Assembly: GCA_051889215.1 (NCBI GenBank)
Contig: JBJFDC010000011.1
Location: 1-20,193, forward strand
Source of the DNA: UMGS1470 sp051889215
GTDB lineage: Bacteria > Bacillota > Clostridia > Christensenellales > UBA1242
Length of the DNA: 20,193 nucleotides
Direction: 5' to 3'
Positions 14,901 to 20,193 of the stretch are shown here, in pieces; positions within the stretch are counted from its first letter, which is position 1; each line of letters starts with the position of its first letter. The position numbers were made by a program, and so were the translations under genes. The notes under the pieces are model-generated. The model was not told where the DNA came from and did not search any database. It worked only from the letters and a program-made list of their open reading frames with translations.

Positions 14901-17825
14901 ATATGCACAAGAAACAATTTCGTCGGTTATTGAAATCGAAATTGGAGCGGCAAGTTTTTCAACTGTGAGCGGCTCAGACTTTGAGCTAATATTTGTGTAA
15001 ATGCCCTCGCCAAATGCTTGGACTTTAAGTTCATAAATTCCGGCGGATAGGAAAGCGTCTGAATTGAATGTAAAAGAAGTTTTGTTTGTGTATTCCGCTG
15101 AAGCCGCAACATCATTGACATAAACCATATATTTTGTGGCAAGTGCTGGAGCCCCATTTTCTGCAGTTTCGACACCATCAAAAGTCAGAGTTCTTGTTGA
15201 TTTGTCGAATGAAAGATTTGTTGGAGCGGCAAGTTTTCTCGTGATTGCAAATTGGATTTCTGAATAATCACTTGTTATTGTTGAATCTTTTGTGTTTTTT
15301 GCTTTGATTGTCGCCTGATATTGACCGACAGAAAGATTTGCGGTGACAAATGAATTTGTGTCACTCTCAAATTTTTGCGAGCCGATTGAAATTTCATAGC
15401 AATCAGCGCCTGCAACCTCACTCCAAATGATTAAATCGTTTGAATATTCAACATTTTGCGGTTTTGAAAGTTTTTCGTGAACAAATTCAATTTCAGCGCA
15501 ATAATTTGAATCCAAAACATCTTTTCGGTTGCCCAAAACTTTTACTTTTGCCTTGAGAGTTCCAAGAGTCAGGTCCTCAATCGACAATTCGTTCTCTGTT
15601 GTCGTTTGAGAATATACTTGTGTTCCATCTTTTGTTATCACAAGTTCAAAGTTGTTTTCAAGTTCGGCAAACTTATCCCATGAGATTTCGTTCGGAAATT
15701 CAAAGGTGAGTCCTGTTGGCTCGGCAAGTTTTTCAATTCGTATTTGAGCGCTTGGTGCGCTGATGACATTTTTGTTTGTGGACAGTGCTTCAACAAAAAT
15801 TGTATATCCTCCTGCATTTTCAAAAATGCTTGATGTCAAATCTTTTAATTTGAGGATTGTTTTATCTCCATCGTTTTCAATCGTGTAATCAAGATTTGTT
15901 GAAGAACCCAAAGTGATGACATAGTTGTCGTAATTTGCGTTTGTGTCAAATTTTATGGAAGAAATGTCGCTGATTGTTTCGTGTTCGAGATTTGCAATTT
16001 CTTCAAGTTTGTAGATATCAATGCTCGAAACATTGCTCAAAATCTCGTCATTGCCATTTGGAAGTGCTTGAACGGTGATTTCGTTGTTGCGGGTTGCAAG
16101 CATTCCGGCGAGAGAGTATTCTTTTTGTTGAACATTTTTTTGAAGCGAACCGTTGATTGTTATGTCATATCCACGAACGACATCTGTCTCTTTGTTTATT
16201 GCAAGTCGCAAAGTCGATTTGTCGAATTCAAGAACTGGTGTCGAAAGTTTTGCAACAGTCATGGTTGAATAGTGACTTTCAAGAATTGTGTTTTTGTTTC
16301 CAAGATATTTGACTTTGATTTCATATGTTCCAGGAGCAAGGTCAAACACCTCATATCGCGTCTCTGATATTTCATGTTCAGCTCCGTCAACAAAAATGCT
16401 ATATCCAAAGTTTGCTTGAGGAAGCGATGCAAAAGTGAAAGTTTTTCCATTTTCAATATTGAGATAGGTTGGAGCGGACAACCTCGTTATGAGATATTGT
16501 TCGCTTGAATTGGACTCGGTGAAAAATCTTGCTTCGTCCGCTTTTGATTTTGCAACAAGCTCATATTCGCCCGAATTTTCAAATATGTCGGAAGGAAGAG
16601 TTATAATCGCTGTTCCATCGTCAATTTCTGCCGGACCCTCATAGATTATATGTCCGTTGCACACAATTTCAAAGTTTTGTGCATCTCCCACATTCAAAAG
16701 AGTGAGTTTGTTCGTGTCTGCATCATATCGAGAAATTTGTGGAGTTGGAAGTTGTTTTGTTATCGCAACATTGCTTGTTGCCACCTCATTTGCATTCAAA
16801 ACAAGATTTTCGCTTGAAATTGCCGTGATTGTGATTTCGTGAATGCCTTTTTCCAAATCAGTTATTTGAATGTTGTTTTTTTCTGCCAAAACTGGAGTTT
16901 GTCCATCAATGGAAACTTCATATTTTGCACCTGAAACTTCTCCCCAAGTCAGCAAGTTTTCTGATGCATTCCAAACGATTGAATTTTTGTCAACTCCACC
17001 AAGGCGCGAAATCTCGATGCTTTCAGAACGAAGTGAGTCAAACACCAACACATCGCCTTCATTTTGCACTTGAGCCACTGCGATCACACAAACATCATAA
17101 ACACCTTTTTCTGAAAGGTTCAAGACAAATGATTTGCTGTTTATCACGTCCAAAAGAACTTTATTGACACAAACTTTGAATTTTGCGTCACTTTGTGGAT
17201 ATTGCCATGAAAGCGTTTGTGTCGCCTTATCAAAACTCAAGTTTGTTGGACTTTGAAGATTTCTAAATTCATAAATTTGTGTGAAATCCGAATCTGAAAA
17301 ACGATTTATTCCGTTTGCTTTGATTCTAACTCTTTGCACTTCACCATTTGGGGAAATTTCATAAAAATTGGTCGTTAAATTTTTTGCTACAATCTCGCCG
17401 CCAATTTCAACATCATATGAACTCGCATCTTTCACCTCGGACCAAACAATTCTGTTTGCTTGCGCTTCATAATGAAAACCAACTGGAGTTTGAAGTTTTT
17501 GTCTTTTTTCGACAACTTCGACGACCAAGTTCGCTGTGGCATTTCCAACCCTTGCTTCAATCTGTGCCGAACCAGTGCCAACAGCAACAAGTTTGTTGTC
17601 TGGGGATATAACAACAACTCGTGCATCGCTCGTTGAAAGAGTGAGTTCTTCCAAATATTTTTCTGGCGTCACGAAAACTGAAGGTGAATATGTTTCACCA
17701 ACTTCCATAACCACCGGCGATGTTTCGCCGAACTCAACCTTTTGCGCTCCGCTTTGGCATGATGCAAAAATCATGCACGAGCACAGCAAAATTAGACATG
17801 CGAACAAAGTTTTTAATTTTTTCAT
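8931..17825 (-). CDS. giant modular lipoprotein, Ig-like plus ~28 FnIII-like modules plus GLUG-type domain, 2964 residues
   Basis: AGGGGA stands about six bases before the ATG at 17825. Residues 1-23 are a lipoprotein signal with lipobox F-A-S-C (Cys23), so the N-terminus is fixed in the membrane. Residues 28-108 look like a bacterial Ig-like (BIG2) domain: VGETYSPSVFV, LSTSDARVVVI and VAVGTGSAQIEARV. Residues 111-2595 divide into about 28 modules of about 89 residues with fibronectin-III rhythm. Each opens L-x-x-P-x-N-x, then L-x-W-x-x-V-x-x-A-x-x-Y-x-V-x-I, then L-x-x-G-x-Y-x-I-x-V-x-A-x-G. Residues 2596-2964 begin FTGGDGTSSNPFLV and contain repeats of the form GGIVG...I-x-N-C, typical of GLUG-motif surface domains. 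There is no LPxTG or C-terminal helix, so the far end is free and may reach through the wall to bind a partner or glycan (inference). Modules 14-17 differ in codon use. One contiguous frame with no break. Confidence 0.92.
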   Translation of the reverse strand: MKKLKTLFACLILLCSCMIFASCQSGAQKVEFGETSPVVMEVGETYSPSVFVTPEKYLEELTLSTSDARVVVISPDNKLVAVGTGSAQIEARVGNATANLVVEVVEKRQKLQTPVGFHYEAQANRIVWSEVKDASSYDVEIGGEIVAKNLTTNFYEISPNGEVQRVRIKANGINRFSDSDFTQIYEFRNLQSPTNLSFDKATQTLSWQYPQSDAKFKVCVNKVLLDVINSKSFVLNLSEKGVYDVCVIAVAQVQNEGDVLVFDSLRSESIEISRLGGVDKNSIVWNASENLLTWGEVSGAKYEVSIDGQTPVLAEKNNIQITDLEKGIHEITITAISSENLVLNANEVATSNVAITKQLPTPQISRYDADTNKLTLLNVGDAQNFEIVCNGHIIYEGPAEIDDGTAIITLPSDIFENSGEYELVAKSKADEARFFTESNSSEQYLITRLSAPTYLNIENGKTFTFASLPQANFGYSIFVDGAEHEISETRYEVFDLAPGTYEIKVKYLGNKNTILESHYSTMTVAKLSTPVLEFDKSTLRLAINKETDVVRGYDITINGSLQKNVQQKEYSLAGMLATRNNEITVQALPNGNDEILSNVSSIDIYKLEEIANLEHETISDISSIKFDTNANYDNYVITLGSSTNLDYTIENDGDKTILKLKDLTSSIFENAGGYTIFVEALSTNKNVISAPSAQIRIEKLAEPTGLTFEFPNEISWDKFAELENNFELVITKDGTQVYSQTTTENELSIEDLTLGTLKAKVKVLGNRKDVLDSNYCAEIEFVHEKLSKPQNVEYSNDLIIWSEVAGADCYEISIGSQKFESDTNSFVTANLSVGQYQATIKAKNTKDSTITSDYSEIQFAITRKLAAPTNLSFDKSTRTLTFDGVETAENGAPALATKYMVYVNDVAASAEYTNKTSFTFNSDAFLSAGIYELKVQAFGEGIYTNISSKSEPLTVEKLAAPISISITDEIVSCAYNSEIVDHVEILINGTEGNNLADLSGEIDVKARYIGKTDELIDSEYYETTIYRLGKITNFKLNNDVISWSGVANASGYVISVKPENENLEKFYLDSDVSSFVYEFRYEGSYSIEIFAQGGEVEGKQYLDSAHETMIATKNVAPTNVALVEDTENGLITITYDYAGQENSASKFGVYVDGVLLGETSTNVFQCESVVFAAVKIYEVQVKAVGNNANNYVSSALSSSFITERLLSPLDDSNTRWLDGYYFTFTWNNVSPNNTAYQINIKQYINNEETAEVKSEYVEPSSSNLLFVSFYEEMQTNQFVEGEIRIFAYAIGDNSRFLGTSRDVCLPFTFSSQPTVSHDADKLLITRSKGCYVSVEYFITNENGEESEHINTSYQMIDSIIVNEILNDPNFSSGEITFVIRQWKGGGEMPSAPLTYKIKRFKDTTSCEFFRDETDSDIIYLKWEPVEGASGYLVAIGDDNGETKQIYSGIDCQFALPLSEMYNLRNYFYIKTLGSSETGFSSVGRVKASKLKLVANQLNFKNENGVISWEDGPIGNIRSFSSGFKLVITDENGRTPYTLDNNTYNHLLPGHSGQLNLKLKRVGDLIAGLDSDYAELNIVKLPKPTNIRVVEGQIKWDFGFTLGEGQTINFVYKIDGMEFDATTEGIANLTATLLAGKEYRASVQAKNNEIFLSSDNSDEIVVKVLENPNANDNTTYISTNLDKTISWFNWSSALGAAKYEVKVEGGELENPVLNVITDTKWTISGLDAGAYSIFVRRIGGTGMVDGVGYLSSGFSTPISFTVLAAPEVTVSNGEIAWLSQDGANNYYIYIGDSYKPCGNVTYWTFAGEYNNFTKETNINLFMQAIGDGTSFIASAKTSEIKVVKPRPPQMLVVKDGALCWANLEDYTYFEDTENKNIYLDFIQNGTTAESFEIDVNNLKNGWPLDDNYLQKLTSNLPAGSYTLKIKQIGDSKKVITSEYSEQTLDVIVAPNPTNVFIDEHNLQWDSVTLENYSETNEVVYVVYAFDSIANDWIKLAETNTTFLDVENTSGLLMPQHIALAVAVKGNTTQSGYNNYITGNMSEKIDIIVLGSTSDIQTVDGNLTWGIVANAVNYRIESSTNNMVVEGGVQSSYLKGFNPGVHNIRIRALGNGTTKFGSCIINGVWGDSLTFTKLDKPVASTKTDSENKSQWGAFHWGAIENSFGYNIFVNNELYNYIEGETYESDYPGSDINVYAFQAKGNSATPSESNVAYISSDLSDGLARARMTKINGVRVINGKLYWLPSNSGTNTKYYFVEFYQNQERVARVPVEVNDKNLVKVNGVSMVEFDVAGFVTQGTYTVLVREVSNSDIYIAGVESDPIEISKLDAPSNVHLDNGILTWNNVEGATGYILRIVSDTNTIEYSEGFSFDEERYAWRWVSELETGIYRVSIRAVSTDENKLSSSWATKYGEMEGELSTWEVRQIPKIILGNINVNDEGNIVWTFSSSSANIPANKAYIVWRKGEASYVETPILDNFYPVDENLMGIAIRTIPYGENEFDYFASIFSEIKDVDRPEPPQDLTYDSTKQIFTWTAAGTSDASYIVFYSIDDGEEKSFETEENKFAPTQLGNYKVSVKVKKSDSAIGTSEKSEEVEGIFNLFTGGDGTSSNPFLVNSTNFENIMHRPNSYFQLTENIVRNNKVPLGGNRTNSPNQFLGKLDGNNMTITVSFEENQNSIWTGIFAELGDGGQIRNLNVEVVGDFNLNMASSTSIHAGAIAGCVNGAEALIENCRVSGTTTITRNRDNETRFGGIVGLLKQGSIKNCISELNITSSTNYISKVGGIVGMVGTDSSINAVVDGCQNLGTITGANIVGGIAAYNYGTIKNSTNSANIQSDAFFYIDITSNEVICNSTVGGIVGENYGTKTNDIVEGGIIQNCENTGNVVASNTSGEKKPSSFAGGIVGETTHGLIDENKSRGQVLIESENSSSTTAAQAIVANFISYSEVSTNYKLSSLSQIVPSNMNMTIIDL
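8934..10040 (-). other. C-terminal GLUG-type repeat domain of the giant lipoprotein
   Basis: This covers residues 2596-2964. After the GGDGTSSNPF opening comes YFQLTENI and FLGKLDGNN, then at least five copies of a GGI[VA]G or AGAIAG box, most followed at a short distance by I-x-N-C or similar. Such domains fold as stacked beta structures and are found at the ends of adhesins and surface proteins. Four of the Cys lie in the I-x-N-C / D-G-C positions. Confidence 0.75.
10041..17495 (-). repeat. array of about 28 FnIII-like modules within the giant lipoprotein
   Basis: This covers residues 111-2595. I split it by eye at the recurring L-x-x-P or equivalent after a charged linker (-EK, -ITR, -VAK). 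Modules are diverged at DNA level, with no near-identical copies seen, so the array is old. Several modules carry the phrase A-x-G-N/D-x-x-x-x-x-S-x-Y/S, the final strand. The count is 28, plus or minus two, because a few modules are long or degenerate. Confidence 0.75.
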
Positions 17826-17850
17826 ATGTTTCCCCTAATATGTATAATTA

Positions 17851-17856
17851 ATTATA
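17851..17856 (-). promoter_or_regulatory. candidate -10 box of the giant lipoprotein gene
   Basis: TATAAT on the minus strand, 26 bases before the ATG, within a strongly A/T-rich stretch. The -35 position is only a T-run, so the assignment is weak. Confidence 0.4.
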
Positions 17857-18272
17857 ATATATCACTCTACTAAAAAAATAACCAAACAAAAAAACCAATT
17901 TTTTTGCCGGTCGCCTCATTTAATAAACAATATTTGCCAAACAAACAAATGACAAAAGTGTTTATAGGAACAACAAACGACAGTTTGAAAAAAAATATGT
18001 CTTGTCCGCCATAAAATAAATTAAAATTATTCAAAAATAATTCAAAATTAATTAAAATAATTATTTTTAATTTTTAAAAAACAATTTTTATAAAATAAAT
18101 TATTTTGCTGCACACCTTTTGTTTAAAGGAGTTTAATACACTTATTTAATTTTTTTATTAATTAATTGCCATAATATTTTTTTTTGATTATTTGGTCAGG
18201 CCAAACATTTCAATCAGCCAAAAAATTTCACAAAGAAAAAAGAGCAAACCAACAAACAGGTGGTTAACATGC
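17857..18272. other. gene-free, very A/T-rich spacer between divergent genes
   Basis: No open frame with a ribosome binding site is visible here. Bases 18008-18108 are almost pure A and T, with repeated AAATTA and AATAATT tracts that should bend the DNA. TTTGG and CCAAA (18191-18205) form a short inverted repeat around TCAGG. AAAGGAG at 18126-18132 looks like a ribosome binding site but no start codon follows. I see no DnaA boxes, tRNA or clear small RNA. Confidence 0.6.
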
Positions 18273-18301
18273 TTTACTTTTGATTTTTTATAGTATACAA
18301 T
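18273..18301 (+). promoter_or_regulatory. promoter of the P-type ATPase gene
   Basis: TTTACT (18273-18278) and TACAAT (18296-18301) are 17 bases apart. The -10 matches the consensus at five of six positions. The start codon is 28 bases further on, giving a short leader that holds AGAGGAAAG. Confidence 0.65.
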
Positions 18302-18329
18302 ATAAGTTTAGAGGAAAGTTAATACAAAT

Positions 18330-20193
18330 ATGAAAAAAAAGACCCAAGAACCAATCGAGAGATTTGAAGCAGCGATAGAGAAAGGACTTGATGGAGAACA
18401 AGTCAAACTCCGACAAAGTCAAAAACTGACAAACGCCGCAAAAAAGTCATCGGGAAAATCATACACTCGAATTGTTTGTGAAAATGTTTTCACATTCTTC
18501 AATTTTTTGTGGTTGGCAATTTTTGTCGCCCTCCTTGCTGTCGGGTCATACAACAATTTGCTGTTTGCAATAATCATTGTGGCAAACACATTGATTGCAA
18601 TAATTCAAGAATGCAAAGCAAAAAGAACGGTCTCAAAACTTCAACTTGTTGTCGCTCCCAAAATCGCAACAATGCGAGATGGCAAACAAATTGAAATATC
18701 TTCAAACGATATTGTCCTTGACGACATAATCATTTTGGAAAACGGCAACCAAATTCCTGCCGATTGCGAAATTTTGGACGGCGTGGTCGATGTCAACGAA
18801 TCCCTTCTGACCGGGGAAAGTGTTTCCATCAAGAAAACCGTTGGCAGCAAACTTTTGGCTGGAAGTTTTTTGACGAGCGGAAAATGCGTTTGTCGCGTTG
18901 TTGCTGTTGGCGAAGGCAACTATATATCAAGTGTTGCCAAAGCGGCAAAAGGAGTATCAAAGCCAAAATCAAATCTCTTCAAAGATTTGAACAAACTCAT
19001 AAAAATCATTGGTTATTTCATTCTCCCAATTGGGATTTTGATGTTCCTCAACAATTTTTATGGACAAGACACAAACATTGCAACAGCGGTTGAAAAAACT
19101 TGTGGCTCGCTTGTTGGCATGATTCCCGCGGGAATGTTTTTGCTCGTCACAGTTGCGCTTGCTGTTGGTGTTATCAAACTTTCAAAAAAGAAAACGCTTG
19201 TTCAAGATTTATATTCCATTGAGATGCTCGCACGCACGAACGTGCTATGTCTTGACAAGACTGGTACAATAACCGACGGAACAATGCAGGTTCGAGAAAT
19301 TGTTCGCCTTGAAGAAAATAGACTTGACATCGATGGGATAATCAAGTCAATCAATTGTGCTCAACCAACAGAAAATGCAACATCTTTGGCACTCAAAAAA
19401 TTTTATGGAACAGAAAATGTCATAAAACCAGCTTTCAACCTTGCTTTTTCATCAGAAAGGAAGCAAACGATAACGTGTTTTTCGGGGATTGGCACTTTCG
19501 CACTTGGCGCTTACGAATATATCAACACGCCAAAAAACAAAAGTCTTGAAATGCAAATTTCAAAATACTCCGAACAAGGTTATCGCGTGATTGTCCTTGC
19601 AAAAAACGACCAGGAAATTTCAGAAGAAAAAGAATTGGAGTTTTCGCCAATCGCGCTCATTGTTATTGAAGACCACATTCGTTCCGACGCCCCCGACACA
19701 ATCAAGTGGTTCAAAGATAATGGTGTTGAAATCAAAATAATTTCTGGCGACAATCCTCAAACAGTTGCAAGCATTGCAAAAAAGGTTGGAGTTGAGGGTG
19801 CGGAGAAATTTGTCTCGCTCGAAAAAATGAGCATTAAAGAGGTGTGCGAAATTGCAGATAAATTCACGGTTTTTGGAAGGGTTTCCCCCGAGCAAAAACA
19901 CGCAATCATAAAAACACTCAAACAAAAAGGCAAGGTCGTTGCAATGACTGGCGATGGCGTGAATGACACACTTGCACTCAAAGAAGCGGATTGTTCAATC
20001 GCCATGGCGGACGGCAGTGAGGTCGCCAGAAGCATTTCAAATCTCGTGCTCATGAACTCAAAATTCTCATCACTTCCAAGCGTTGTGGCAGAAGGCAGGC
20101 AAGTCATCAACAACGTTCAAAAAAGTTCAAGTCTTTTTCTCATGAAAACATTGTTCACCGTCGTTCTTTCTCTCGTGACACTATGCACTTTCT
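18330..20193 (+). CDS. P-type cation-transporting ATPase, CtpE/Exp7-like, 3' end beyond the right edge
   Basis: A single frame of 621 codons runs to the window edge. About 150-180 residues, the last membrane helices, are missing by comparison with the usual ~780-800. Visible parts: first helix pair about 55-93; actuator loop with TGES at 161-164; helices about 225-241 and 255-283, the latter with PAGMF at 266-270; phosphorylation motif DKTGT at 309-313; nucleotide-binding region with SSERKQT; and hinge TGDGVND at 540-546. The enzyme is a membrane ATP-driven cation pump. The run VTVALAVGVIKL then KKTLVQDLYSIEMLARTNVLCLDKTG matches the CtpE/Exp7 group, for which calcium uptake has been reported in mycobacteria. 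The exact ion is inferred. There is no CPx motif or Cys-rich N-terminal metal domain, arguing against copper or zinc export. AGAGGA lies about 14 bases before the ATG, farther than usual. No in-frame alternative start fits better. Confidence 0.9.
   Translation, partial: MKKKTQEPIERFEAAIEKGLDGEQVKLRQSQKLTNAAKKSSGKSYTRIVCENVFTFFNFLWLAIFVALLAVGSYNNLLFAIIIVANTLIAIIQECKAKRTVSKLQLVVAPKIATMRDGKQIEISSNDIVLDDIIILENGNQIPADCEILDGVVDVNESLLTGESVSIKKTVGSKLLAGSFLTSGKCVCRVVAVGEGNYISSVAKAAKGVSKPKSNLFKDLNKLIKIIGYFILPIGILMFLNNFYGQDTNIATAVEKTCGSLVGMIPAGMFLLVTVALAVGVIKLSKKKTLVQDLYSIEMLARTNVLCLDKTGTITDGTMQVREIVRLEENRLDIDGIIKSINCAQPTENATSLALKKFYGTENVIKPAFNLAFSSERKQTITCFSGIGTFALGAYEYINTPKNKSLEMQISKYSEQGYRVIVLAKNDQEISEEKELEFSPIALIVIEDHIRSDAPDTIKWFKDNGVEIKIISGDNPQTVASIAKKVGVEGAEKFVSLEKMSIKEVCEIADKFTVFGRVSPEQKHAIIKTLKQKGKVVAMTGDGVNDTLALKEADCSIAMADGSEVARSISNLVLMNSKFSSLPSVVAEGRQVINNVQKSSSLFLMKTLFTVVLSLVTLCTF

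Noticed and set aside
10041..17495. Module array as recent tandem DNA duplication or a slippage-prone repeat
   Set aside because: The modules are alike only in protein pattern. No long identical DNA copies were seen, so the array is old and diverged.
18008..18108. Almost pure A/T stretch as a replication origin
   Set aside because: No DnaA-box-like TTATCCACA repeats and no dnaA, dnaN or rep gene nearby.
18126..18132. AAAGGAG as ribosome binding site of a small gene
   Set aside because: No start codon follows within a usable distance and no frame of useful length follows on the plus strand.
18330..20193. Copper, zinc or cadmium exporting P-type ATPase
   Set aside because: The fourth-helix motif is PAGMF, not CPx, and no Cys-rich N-terminal metal domain is present. 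The sequence around DKTGT fits the CtpE/Exp7 group.

Overview
The window comes from a low-G+C, monoderm-type bacterium, most likely an uncultured gut-type Bacillota/Clostridia lineage. The basis is AGGAGG-like ribosome binding sites, A/T-rich spacers with U-tract terminators, five proteins with secretion or lipobox signals, a Clostridia-style HwH/CxxC repeat, a relic of formate-tetrahydrofolate ligase, and a CtpE/Exp7-like P-type ATPase. The standard genetic code fits every gene. I could not assign a genus. No tRNA, rRNA, CRISPR array, transposase or phage gene was seen.

Layout. (1) 1-2003, minus strand: two exported proteins of clearly higher G+C. One is a partial beta-helix/carbohydrate-binding-like surface protein running off the left edge, the other a lipoprotein with paired CxxC and HxH motifs. 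(2) 2004-3182: an operator-like region of four phased GTCCT repeats and, upstream of it, a seven-helix membrane protein fused to a LuxR DNA-binding domain. (3) 3312-6102: a small beta-solenoid lipoprotein, a YjjX-type inosine/xanthosine triphosphatase, the decayed 3' end of a formate-tetrahydrofolate ligase gene, and a flavin-reductase-like protein with a PCP_red-like tail. (4) 6207-7811: a divergent pair of unrecognised proteins, each with one N-terminal membrane helix. (5) 7954-8808: a lipoprotein with a second, C-terminal membrane anchor, whose promoter implies a leaderless or near-leaderless mRNA. (6) 8931-17825: one 2964-residue lipoprotein with an Ig-like N-terminal domain, about 28 fibronectin-III-like modules and a GLUG-type repeat domain at the C-terminus. 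(7) 17826-18329: a very A/T-rich spacer without a gene. (8) 18330 to the right edge: a cation-transporting P-type ATPase, incomplete.

Nearly every gene has its own promoter-like sequence and/or a hairpin terminator, so this is a run of single-gene units, not one operon. The common theme is the cell surface: five of the eleven intact or partial genes encode exported or lipid-anchored proteins. The most coherent candidate for an undescribed unit is the membrane-embedded LuxR regulator, the phased direct repeats abutting a promoter, and the CxxC/HxH lipoprotein that promoter would drive. This would be a one-component surface-sensing circuit, but the link is inferred from arrangement only.
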